Origin: Litoditis marina
Taxonomy: Eukaryota; Nematoda; Chromadorea; Rhabditida; Rhabditidae
Reading direction: 5' to 3'
Length of the DNA stretch: 64,000 bases
Assembly: GCA_964036275.1 (NCBI GenBank)
Contig: OZ038436.1
Location: forward strand, 9,888,147 to 9,952,146
Shown here: in pieces, positions 21,501-30,830 of the stretch
Layout of the letters: every line of letters begins with the position of its first letter
How positions within the stretch are numbered: position 1 is the stretch's first letter
The notes under the pieces: model-generated
Told to the model about the DNA's origin: nothing
The model's input: only the letters and a program-made list of their open reading frames with translations
Database searches by the model: none
Program-made: the position numbers and the translations under genes

Positions 21501-24500
21501 TTATAAGACACATGTTATTAAATGTTTAATATATGTATTCGATTTGTCTTCAATGTGTCTATATTTACATTATACTTTATTACGATTAGTACATTAATCT
21601 AGGGTATGCCCGGAAGCTGAATTATGAATTATCAAACACAGCAGAATTATGAACAACATCTGAAACTCATTGAATTCCAACTACAAATCTCAGAATCTAT
21701 TTTCCTCTAAAAATAAATATTTTTCGGGAAAGAGAACATTTTACTTTTTGATGCAACTTTATTCACGATTGCTTCAAATAATCGATGTATTATGTCTCAA
21801 ATTTTCAATTATTGAAGAAATGGGAAAAGTGTCCTCAACTTTTTTCCTCAAACGTTCGAAAACTGGGAATTCAAAGAGTTCGGTTCCCAAATAATCAACG
21901 AATTTCGAACCTTTGAGAAAAATTTAGATTGCAACGTCTTATATCTTAAGACTTTAGGGCGGTAATAAGTTGTATGTGTAGTTTGTAATCTACAGATACC
22001 GCTGAGACATTGATGGGTGAGATCAAACATCAAACATCAAAAACTATATGTATTCAATACTGACCCATTCGCAAGCATTCTCCGTAGACTTTGGCTGTCG
22101 ATCCGTAACTATTCGAGTATTGCATCCAGCTGCTGGGACAGAAACAGTTGGCTGCAATTGGAAATGTTCTCTAAATCTAGTCAATGCTCGAAATATTACG
22201 CGCGTCTAGATGCTCCACGCGGTGTGTATAACAGCTTTGGATCGAGGTAGTGTGTTGCATCGTTAGTTTTCATAAGTCGAAGTGAAATAGTCAACGAAAC
22301 TTTACTAATTTACTAATCCAGATTCTAATAATGTCTATGTAACACTTTTTACATTGTTTAATTGTATCTGTTCATTCATTGCCAATGTATCTTGCAACTA
22401 CCGAGTTAATACCATGTACGCACTATTAATGTATTATCAGTATCAATTGAACCCTTTCCCGCGCGTAGAAGTTTTACGCGATGTATATAACAATTTCAGA
22501 TCAAATTAGTCTGTTCCGTGGTAATTATTCTTGTCATACGAATGTAATGGTTGGCTGAAAAAGGGTTTACTAAAACACGCGAACAATGTACATGAAACTT
22601 ATTTTACTGAGATTATTGGAGTGAATATCTTGAAAGTGCCAAGTAAATACCATTTGTGCACTACTAATACATTATCAGTATCAATTGAAAAGTTTTTCGC
22701 GTGTTAATGTTTCATGCAGTACCTACAACAGCGTCAGAATATGATATTATCGATATATACGTTTATGTTGGTTGACCTTTTAGACTTAGTTGGAAAACAT
22801 GAAAGAAAAAGTTTACCAACAAATCTACTGAATATGAGTGGTTTGAGGTTTTCCCAGTTTTTTCTGTGAAAATCACGGACTTTGGAAATTATAGACACCA
22901 AAAAACTTTATTCGTTCAAATGTGTCAAATTTACTGTTAATTGTGACCTGTCCAATAAACTTTGTTCTCTTGATGTTTCAAACACATTATAAAGAGTGAC
23001 CTACTGTATCTGATATACCTAACCTTTGACCGCATATATGTGTTCAAAAACCTGATTCTCTCAAATGTTTCAACGATAATATATAACCTACTCTGACAGA
23101 GTGCTCCCTGTACTTCTCCGACGGAATCCGCGTCAGTACTGGAGAATCCCATTCCGGGAGAAGCCAATTCCTTCAGGCCATTCAACACACGCGATTCACC
23201 TAAATACAGGAAAATTCACTAGTTGTAAATGAGTTTTTACGTGAAACATGCAATTTCATCTCTATTCAATGTTGTACTAGGCCTGTGTAGTGTAAATTTG
23301 CTTCCGGTGCATGTACAAAAGCATGTAAAATCACATGATATTCACTGGTTGTAATTTGTATTTTTCACGGGGTTCGCAAGAAATGTTCTCAGGAGAAATT
23401 TACTCGTTACCAATCGGTAGTCACGGGAGCGTGCTCTACTGGTGTAGTTAAGAAGTCGAGTGTTGTTCATACATTTAGCTGAGTTTGAATGCGCTGCGCA
23501 CACAATAACCAATTACTGCAAGTGATATTTGTCTATATTCAGTTATATTAGATTCAGTTATATTCAGTTATATTCAGTTCAGTTAGTCAGGTTTTTGGTA
23601 ACATAAAATGAAACTCAATGTTTTACAGTGGATAATTCCAAAGATCTACTGCCCAAACTATTCTGCCGAGGCATTTAACTCCTCTATGAAACATTTAACT
23701 GCGTGTCAACACGTTGCAATGCAATATCTCTCAACAGAGATCATAAAAGCTGAAAAGAAGCTCCACACTCGGTCTTGTTTTGTTGAAACTTTCATTGTTC
23801 GCCATATGAACACTCAAATCAACTCCAGTCGTTGTACTGCGCCGCGACTCGCAAAATTGGAAATCAATGTTGAAAATGAGCTCGAAACTCGGAGAATGTG
23901 CGGTGTATTCGTTTGTATGTGTTTGGTTTTGTTTTAACTTCAATTTCATTGTGTACAATGATGAACTGGTACTACCAGCATATAGTTTTGGTTTTTTTAT
24001 CCAAAAAAAAAACGCCGCGTACCTCCCTGATCGAAAGCTACAGTAATCAGTTTGATTCCGCTGGTCTTGATGTTGTCGGCAATCTCGTGTGGGTCATTGT
24101 CTCCCGTTCCCCTGAATATTGTTTATTTGTTTATTTAGTTATTTATATATATTTTTATTCACAGAATATTACGCTCTCTCATCATGAATAGAAGAAGAAA
24201 GCTGAAGAAGAACACATTACTCAAATGAAAGGCCACTAGTTCTACTGCAAATTCAGGCTTTATAGAAGGAGTGCCACTTTTGACTGCGGTCTATCAATGT
24301 CTCAGAAAAGCGTAAGAACAGTACCTTTTTACAATGGTTACAGTTATTTTCATATATCCTGTATGAATTGGATAAACTTTTAACACCCCGTCGTCGAAAC
24401 TTTTGAAACCTCTATGAAACATTTCACCGCGATTTACCGCGTGAGAGGTCGCTCTAAGAAGAGAGTGAAAAACTGTTGCTTGCTGAGTTTGTATTTTGAT

Positions 24501-26470
24501 CTTTTTGTATTTTAAACGAAAGTAGTAAATATGACTTAAAAAGATCAAACTTCGATTCCATGACAACAATACAAATTGAGTAGGTTTGTTTATCTGTACC
24601 AGGTTTTTCGGACAACACCTAACGTTTCCCAACTGTAAGAAACTGTGTAAACAGCTAAATAAATATGAATTAGGGTGAACTAAATGTGTTTTCCTAAAAT
24701 ACTATCATTATTAATATTAATATTATTGCTGAACACCGACAACTCAAATATCTCACTTGTAATCACTGGCAAACACGATAATAGCCTGTTTCACATTGCT
24801 TCTTTTCCCTCCACTCCTTCCTCTTCCGAGCATTTCCACCGCGCCCTGCAGACCCCTGCAAATATGTGTTCAAGATTATATTTATGATAAAACACTAATG
24901 AAACAATATATATTATATACTATAATAGAATATATATGAAGTCACTTTGTTCGAAACTGCATTGAGATTAAAATACTTGGTCGTTTCCTATATTTAATCA
25001 AATTTCAGTCACATCATGATTGTAGTGAATGTTATGCCCCTAAATTAGTTAATATCGTGAGGGTTTTTGCTGTTTCTATTGATACCCATTTGTTGTTTCA
25101 TATAAGTAGAGTGCGCGAAACTCTGGACTGCGCTAGCGTAATTTATGAAAAATATATATCAAATGTAGTTTTCGTTTGTAACTTTCGTTGCAATCACGCT
25201 CTTGTTAGCGTAAATTTTTACGATTTCTGCATTACACTCCTAATTCCCTATTACAAAGATCTTAACAACGTTTTTCTCGACCAAGTTGTGACGTTATGTA
25301 ACAGTCCTTAGAGTGTGGAAGTGTTTATTTTTGAGGTACCATTTAAAAAGATTTCGATCATACAAAATGATTTTGAAAAACCGAAATGAAACCAACTTCT
25401 TAACGTATGATGTGTCTTGAGTAGGTCCATTCGGAATAATGCCCCAAATCTCATTGGTCAATTGATCGGTTGAAGTGAAGTAGTTCATGTCATAGGTCTG
25501 AAAAGAGGTTCAAAAGGAGTTGAATTAGTATAAAAAACGGGTGTAAAGAAAATGAAGATTAGTTTCGGATGAAACCTGTACAAGAAATATGAAAAAAGTC
25601 CAATAAAATTTTTTGAGGAAAAGACTAATCTCGCTCGGTTTAAAATTTCAGAAAAGAATGAGTTTTTTGTTACCGAAAAGAAAACTTCTGACTGCGACTC
25701 CCAATGATCTAGCTTACACTCCCTTTTTTTCAAGAAAGCGAAATTAGCCTTTCCTCAAATTTTTTTTATTGGATTTCTTTCATGTTTCTTGTACTGGGTT
25801 ACATCCAAAACTAATCTTCACTTTCTTTACCCCCGTTTTCCATACTAATTGTACTATTTTTCTATAGTTACGAAGTAACGGTCATTTTTGATGAAAAGGA
25901 TATTTTTGAACAATAAGCTCAACAAGGGATGTTATGTTTTTCTATTGGAATTTTCAATGGTACCGTTCAGAACGATTGGCGTAGTTGTAACCTTTCAGTG
26001 ATTGATGCAAATATCTAATAAAATGGTCGCCGTACTTTGAAGAAAAATGGAATAAACTATTTTGGAATGTCTGCAGACCTCTGGACAAAAACTAATCTGC
26101 GCAGCGCTTCGCGCTGCGCCCGCCCGTCTGCTTATATGTATTTGAGTAGATGAATTATTGTTGATTTTGTACACATCGTCGTTTTAGAATTCTAGAAACT
26201 GAAAAAAGACTCAAATACATAGATCAAACTACAAACACTAGAACAGAACGTCAACACTGTCTCTGCCTTATACCGGAATGTCACACTCAGTACGTCTTGC
26301 TATGTTTAAAAAAGTAGGAAAACCTATTAATACACAAAAAAAAGAGAAGAAAAAATAGAACGAACCGAATTGTAGTCAGATGAATAAGTGACGACTCCCA
26401 CACGAGAAACTGCCCCCATTTGTTGGGAAATCGTAGATTGGATGAACACGGAAAGAACGTCTCCCGCAAC
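18502..26470 (-). CDS. VWA + C-type lectin secreted protein gene, 5' exons not found; disrupted by a transposon
   Basis: Ten minus-strand exons join in frame (993 nt after removing one insertion): 26470-26366, 25497-25397, 24855-24757, 24111-24023, 23199-23092, 22151-22065, 21490-20629 (interrupted), 19854-19742, 19016-18924 and 18591-18502. The first five encode the VWA domain (VAGDVLSVFIQ, VSRVGVVTYSS, NVKQAIIVFAS, LITVAFDQGG, LASPGMGF). The sixth is a Cys-bearing linker (TNCFCPSSWMQY). The last four encode a CLECT domain (WTPAKYTCQ, LATEFSRAKHDF, YSIGLSM, WLPGYPTTGNSC, TVNCNTVSKRYICQ) ending TTCDTDNYCA-stop. Nematode VWA-CLECT proteins are generally secreted and often linked to surface or immune roles; that role is family knowledge, not seen here. 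Signal peptide and VWA start exons, expected upstream of 26470, were not found. The 752-bp insertion shifts frame, so the gene is probably a recent pseudogene. Confidence 0.85.
18924..19016 (-). CDS. Lectin gene (-): CLECT exon i, SSFIDWLPGYPTTGNSCVMN...
   Basis: 93 nt; acceptor AATTTCAG; donor GTAAAT. WLPGYPTTGNSCV is the W-x-x-G-x-P...C element typical of nematode CLECT domains. Confidence 0.86.
19476..19583 (-). mobile_element. 130-bp MITE family copy (in intron)
   Basis: Reverse-strand copy containing CACTGTTAGTCAATTGCACAG, CACGTGAAACATG, GCAATGAAAAAG and CATTAGAATGC, as in the other family members. It lies in the intron between lectin exons h and i. Confidence 0.7.
19742..19854 (-). CDS. 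Lectin gene (-): CLECT exon h, LAKHDSTFAAPHQYSIGLSM...
   Basis: 113 nt; acceptor TTTGCAG; donor GTCAGA. It encodes YSIGLSMSGGKWKWEQG, the strand before the Trp-rich core of a C-type lectin fold, and joins the next exon at phase 0. Confidence 0.82.
20629..21490 (-). pseudogene. Lectin gene (-): first CLECT exon g, interrupted by a TIR transposon
   Basis: The acceptor TATTTAG precedes GEIAASWTPAKYTCQNLAKG; after the insertion the exon resumes LATEFSRAKHDFLY and ends at donor GTAGGT. Removing 20672-21423 plus one copy of the AA duplication leaves 108 nt, exactly the length of the plus paralogue exon at 63545-63652, and gives GGFLATEF against GAYLASEF. The interrupted exon is 862 nt; the extra 754 nt is not a multiple of three, so the frame is lost unless the insert is spliced out. 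Confidence 0.85.
20672..21423. mobile_element. 752-bp TIR transposon inside a coding exon
   Basis: Ends CTCTGAACCTCCTGGGTTCC and, inverted, CTCGGAACCTCCTGGGTTCC. The inverted repeats extend through CAGACGTGGTCTGAGTCA (about 38 bp, one mismatch). The flank is AA on both sides (20670-20671 and 21424-21425), consistent with a 2-bp target duplication. Subterminal GGTCTGAGACC / ACCATGGTC palindromes repeat several times. No transposase ORF was recognised (the 65-codon frame at 21345-21148 has no family features), so it is non-autonomous. Family not assigned: the AA/TT duplication does not match the TA of Tc1/mariner. Confidence 0.85.
22065..22151 (-). CDS. Lectin gene (-): linker exon f, TNCFCPSSWMQYSNS...
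   Basis: 87 nt; acceptor ATTGCAG; donor GTCAGT. Intact CFC motif and YGECLRMG end, in contrast to the frameshifted, Cys-less equivalent at 60482-60555. Confidence 0.85.
22180..22750. repeat. Three diverged tandem repeats of about 230 bp
   Basis: Segments near 22200, 22460 and 22700 share a GCG(T)...TGTATAACA(a/g) core, and the last two also share ATTATCAGTATCAATTGAA. The first copy overlaps only the upstream flank of exon f, so this is intronic repeat growth. Confidence 0.45.
23092..23199 (-). CDS. Lectin gene (-): end-of-VWA exon e, NGLKELASPGMGF...ALCQ
   Basis: 108 nt; acceptor TATTTAG; donor GTAGGT. Equal in length to 59843-59950. The LxxLASPGMxF motif is shared by both paralogues. Confidence 0.87.
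24023..24111 (-). CDS. Lectin gene (-): VWA exon d, GTGDNDPHEIADNIKTSGIK...
   Basis: 89 nt; acceptor ATATTCAG; donor GTACGC. Equal in length to 59350-59438 (SAGSNNPVPTADRLKTDG). It ends TVAFDQG with a split Gly codon. Confidence 0.87.
24757..24855 (-). CDS. Lectin gene (-): VWA exon c, GLQGAVEMLGRG...NVKQAIIVFASDYK
   Basis: 99 nt; acceptor TTTGCAG; donor GTGAGA. Equal in length to 58475-58573. The usual strand-4 TDG of VWA domains is replaced by ASD in both paralogues, so metal binding may be degenerate. Confidence 0.87.
25397..25497 (-). CDS. Lectin gene (-): VWA exon b, TYDMNYFTSTDQLTNEIW...
   Basis: 101 nt; acceptor TCTTTTCAG; donor GTTGGT, leaving two bases. Same length as 57373-57473 in the paralogue (AYKLTYFNSSDQFLNEIW). 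A foldback repeat lies just upstream in the intron. Confidence 0.87.
25520..25855. mobile_element. Foldback element with about 100-bp arms
   Basis: GGGTGTAAAGAAAATGAAGA followed by TTAGTTTCGGATG (about 25540) is mirrored by CATCCAAAACTAATCTTCAC (about 25803). AGTCCAATAAAATTTTTTGA is likewise mirrored near 25755. It lies in the intron 25-30 bp upstream of the acceptor of lectin exon b. Confidence 0.65.
26366..26470 (-). CDS. Lectin gene (-): VWA exon a, VAGDVLSVFIQ...VVTYSSDYNS
   Basis: 105 nt, phase 0 to 0, flanked by TTTTCCAG and GTTCGT. Same length as plus-strand paralogue exon 56839-56943, which encodes VVADIVSVFISANISQ. It covers helix 1 and strand 2 of the VWA fold. Confidence 0.85.
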
Positions 26471-26737
26471 CTGGAAAACGGGAAACTATGAGGTCTTCTA
26501 TCGTCTGCGTATCTTTGATCTACACACTCTCTAGTCTGTTGATAAGTACATTCAGCGTTCGTTTACGCAGCATTACGCAATCGATTGGGTTGCAGTTCTT
26601 GTTGTGGATTATGAGATTGAAGTAAACGAAACAGCTTCCGTGAACTAACGTGAACAAACGTGAACTCTTCAGTATGATAGCTTTTGTACTCTGAGAGACT
26701 GATAGTTGTGATGTATCTATACTAAACTATTGGTTCG

Positions 26738-27030
26738 ATCACAGTCGCGTGAAACGTGTTATACACAGCAGAAATCAAAAACATGCAATGACAGAGTGCA
26801 CGATGCCTCATTAGAATTAGGGTTGTAAAAAAGCCAAACTCGAATTTCGAAAAAAAAATCGAAATAACTCGAAAAACTCGGTTTTTTATAAACCGCGAGA
26901 AACTCGAAATTTCCAAAACTCGAATAACTCGAAACTCGAAAAACTCGGTTTTTCTCAAAACTTGAAAAACTCGAAACTCGAAATTCCCAACTCGATTAAC
27001 AACCCTAATTAGAATGCTAGCTTTACGTGA
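26738..27030 (+). mobile_element. 130-bp MITE family copy carrying a nested insertion
   Basis: Family sequence (CACAGTCGCGTGAAACGTG, ACATGCAATGACAGAGTGC, CCTCATTAGAAT) stops at 26817 and resumes at 27008 with ATTAGAATGCTAGCTTTACG, so the copy was intact before a 190-bp element inserted. Confidence 0.8.
26818..27007. mobile_element. hAT-like MITE nested in another MITE
   Basis: Termini TAGGGTTGT and ACAACCCTA are perfect inverted repeats. ATTAGAAT is present on both sides (26810-26817 and 27008-27015), an 8-bp target duplication as made by hAT transposases. The 190-bp interior is repeats of AACTCGAAA-type sequence. Related but decayed copies are at about 41987-42125 and 58780-58920. Confidence 0.85.
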
Positions 27031-27653
27031 CTGGACGCGCCAGAACAGACTGAAACATGTGAACTGTATGCAAAATGGGTTGGTTAGTTCGAAGAAAGAA
27101 TAGTATTTATGAGTTTCTCTCGAAAAGCTCTTCAATATTAACTTTTCTTTCTGGCCCCCTTTGACTATCATAAATTAGACACCTATAGTATGCTACATCA
27201 CTCACGCTCGGTATAGTTGCTGAATTGACTTATGAGAAGTAGTTTGATGGTTTTATCTTCAAATGATATGACTTTGATCATATTAGGCATGCGATCTAGA
27301 GCCAGCTGCGGTATTTGGTTTTCCCTCATGTGCCCTATGGCCGTGCGCTAAATGGCGCCGTTCCGCTCAGAGCTTGCGGGTTCGGTCCCTTCCTGAGCCT
27401 AAGTTTTGATTCAAATCTACATCTTGGATGTTTGCCAACCTCGTTGCTCCGCCCACATAAATGTAGTGTGATAGAGGAATACAACGATCTATCGTCAGTC
27501 ACTCAGTTATCAGCCTTTTACAGAGTACTTGCAACACTCCGCTGCATTTATCGGTCATTACTTCTGTTTCAAGTCAGGCTTTTGCTTACAGTACTCGCTA
27601 GCGTAAACAACAGTTTTCTCGAAAATCATCTGATTTTATAGTTATATGAATAT

Positions 27654-27775
27654 CGTCTTGAATCAGGGTCGAAACGATTTTTGAGTTCATATTTTACTGA
27701 GCACATTCATATAACTATAACATCCAAAACGTCCTAGTGACACAATATATTTTGTTCAAATAAATAACCAAATAT
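27654..27775 (+). repeat. Dispersed repeat, copy 1 of 2
   Basis: GTCTTGAATC(A/G)GGGTCGAAAC through GTTCAAATAAATAACC is almost identical to 34321-34437, suggesting a recent transposition or segmental duplication. Confidence 0.75.
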
Positions 27776-27997
27776 ATCTGATTTTATGCGATCTAACATG
27801 AACATCACACGTTCCTACTGTGTTTCACGTACGAATGAAACAGACTATACCTGGGTAACTCCACTGGACCCCATTCCGTTGGAAATATCAACCGCAACCA
27901 CCACATCCACCCAAAGGGAGGACAATGTACACGGACATTCTCGTTCCACGTACGCCTGTTGGGACGCAACGACCGCGGATACTGTAACACAATATTC

Positions 27998-29010
27998 TGC
28001 TGTGTCATGGAATACTAACGTGTTTTAGAATGTGAAAGGTGCATTAGATGATTAGCTACTTTCAGAAACTGCATAAACCATTTCGCAGGGAGTTAATGGT
28101 TTTCGAACTCAACAAGATGTTTATATTGTTGCTGCAACATTCGAACGTTCTCTATAAGTTCAAATTTCAAGTATAATTCAGTAAGTTTTTTTCAATTGTA
28201 AAAAAAGGCTCTTTTAAACATATTTTTATTTATTTCTTTTGTTGATCAACTCATCTCTAACTTTCCACACGGTTCCCTGAAGCTGCTTGGTTCTTAAAAG
28301 TACTCGGAAATACTCATCGATGCTGGTCAATTTTGAGTAAACTAAAAATTTAACTTTCGAAACGCTTTATTTTTGCTGTAGTAACCATATTAAGCACTAT
28401 GGAAAGCTGCAAGACGTATTCGGAGCCACTCAACCGGAGCTCTTGTTGCTACTGCATCAAATACAGAAGGAACATGTCCCAACATGTCACCCACAAGTCT
28501 CACAAGAAGAAGTAGTTATATTATGTACATATATTGTTTTAATTGTTACTTGTTACTTTGTTTAGGAATTCGTTGCTTAGTTGAATTGTAGTCACTGTTA
28601 ATTTTGTCTTCTTTGTACATTGATAATAAATTTTATGATACTGAGATGTTTGTAAAGCATTTAACGTATATCAAGGCAATTTGTACATGTGACCCAGCTA
28701 GCTGAAACAAAGTATGGCGGTTTGGACGGAGGGTTAGGCGGTTTGGACGGGTGACCTAGAAGAGACAACCAATAGGAAATCGTCCAAACAGCGGTAGACC
28801 CGTGTCATGGAATACTAACGTGTTTTGGATTGTGAAGGTGGGTCATATGATTTGCTTCTTTCAAAAATTGCATCAACCATTTTGCAGAGTCTTAGTGGTT
28901 TTCAAATTAATCTACATCCTTATAGTGTTACCGCAACATTCCGTTAATCTATTGTGCAAATTCCAAGTAGGATTCGGAGGTTCTTCCAATTGTGAAAAAA
29001 AAGTTCCTTC
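27998..29010 (+). repeat. Pair of about 205-bp direct repeats, 800 bp apart
   Basis: TGTCATGGAATACTAACGTG followed by a diverged 180-bp tail occurs at 28003 and 28804. Both tails keep a pattern of a GCAACATTC motif and an AAATTCCAAG/AAATTTCAAG edge. Confidence 0.65.
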
Positions 29011-30621
29011 GTCCATTCCTACTGCGATTATTTTTTTCTACTGGGACTACTCATAAAGAAAAAAACAAAGGTTTTGTGCGTAGAATTTACGGTGTATCTT
29101 TCCACGTAATATGTTTACAGAAATTTTCCAACCAACATTTTCTGAATACTGCAGACTTTAACTTCGGCAGAAATATTTTCTAGCACTGGAGTTTGCTGTT
29201 CATAATAATTGAACCGCTTATTTACACTCTAGATTCGGAAGAAACAGAGGTATTGGTCACGACCGACGTTGCCAGCTTAAGTGAAGAGCACAAAACATTT
29301 GAGTGCTACTACATTGGTCACGTCATCTCGGTGCAATATCGAACAGGAACGGCTTGAATATTGGCTGATTGGGTTGTGTTTTTCTGGAAGTTTTGAGTTT
29401 TGTCTCATCTTCAAAATATGTAAGAAATTTCCAAACAATGCGTTCACACAAACAACAGATGTTTCTGCAGTATTTCTCTAGCGTACATAAAAATCCAATC
29501 CAATCGAGCAACAAAAACAACACTATTGTACGTGGGTTGCGTTTCACTTTATAATGATATCCGTCTTTTATTTTTTTTTCCTTCTTTCATCAATTTTTCT
29601 CGTTTGTAGCTCTCTACTCACCCACAGTGACAGCTAACAACCAGAGACGCATCTGCAAATGTAACGATTTGTAATGAAAACGAAGTAAACAACTTCTTTT
29701 AGTGTGAGAAATGTATGATTAACTAGGTTGTGGAGTATAACGCACAATGTAACTAAAACAAATTTCTTAGATGATTAGATGAGCGTGCCATATACAAACT
29801 GTTCAACAACATTTTCAGTTTTGAAGGAGAAAATCGAGTTTGGAGCTTGGTTTTAACTCAATACTCAAACGGTTCTGGAGCAAAAATTTCAAAATTGGTG
29901 GTTCAGGTGAGGTCAGGTATTGAAAATCGTAGTGTTTCGCTGAGTAGAGCTAGATTTTAGAACTCAGATCGAGTGGTATTGAACCGTTCACAAAACACTT
30001 ATATAATTGATTTTTCAAGAAATTTGGAAGAATGCATTTTTAATACGATTGAAAACTGAGATTGGGTCAGGTAGATATTGGAAAAATATTGGGTGGAATA
30101 CGTTGAATCTCAACGTTTTCGGTTTTTTTGGTTAAAAAGAGTCTAAGGAAAACAGACAGAGACATTCTAAAAGTGGCCGTGAAACATTTATACGCGTAAT
30201 CGAAACCACATTAGTTGGGTTTGCTTATCTTAATCCTCTTTTATCATTTAAATCTCTTCCTAAGTCATGATAAGACATTCTTTGGAGCTGTCTTTAGATT
30301 ATAAGAAATACACATTGAAACACACACATTTCATCATATCATCGGACAAAGTACAGAACAACAGAAATGGAGGGTTCTTCTATTTATTTATTTACCCACA
30401 TTCAAAGAATGTGGCACTCTCTCATCAGAGAAAGTATGTATATGGGTTTGTTGTATGGAATAGAACAGATTCCATTGCGATTCAACTCGTGACTTTTCCC
30501 ATCTGGATGTGACACTCCAATTGGATAAAATGAACGGAAGAAGAAAAAAATGAGATGATGAGAAGAGTATAGGATTACGCGTTCCTCTTTCGCGGTAGTA
30601 TTTCAGAAATGTTATGTTCAT

Positions 30622-30830
30622 ATAGTATTTGTCAAACCGTTGTGGACACCGGACCATCGATTTTGTATGGTGCGGGGTAGGGCGAGCGGCCAGTTCGTCT
30701 GCGTATCCTTGATCTGCACACTCTCTCTACTGCTGGCAGATAACCAACGACCGCTCGCCCCGCATTGCTCAATCACTTGAAGCCTCTGCTGTCGTTATGG
30801 GGAATATCGACTATTCGGTGTATTTACCTC
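30622..30830 (+). repeat. 190-bp dispersed repeat, copy 1
   Basis: TTTGTCAAACCGTTGTGGAC at the left, a GTCTGCGTAT-CTTGATCT core and CAACGACCGCTCG at the right, matching 39303-39495. The core also appears alone at about 16130, 26510 and 38440. Confidence 0.75.

Noticed and set aside
23608..23937. 109-codon plus-strand frame inside a minus-strand lectin intron
   Set aside because: Composition is ordinary AT-rich intron, with no domain or signal.
26540..26640. Plus-strand peptide DWVAVLVVDYE resembling a VWA first strand
   Set aside because: Wrong strand for the adjacent lectin gene, no metal-site motif, no clear splice sites.
26722..27171. 149-codon minus-strand frame
   Set aside because: It crosses two nested MITEs; the central part is AACTCGAAA repeat.
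27300..27420. tRNA-like B box (GCGGGTTCGGTCCCTTC)
   Set aside because: No convincing A box or cloverleaf around it.
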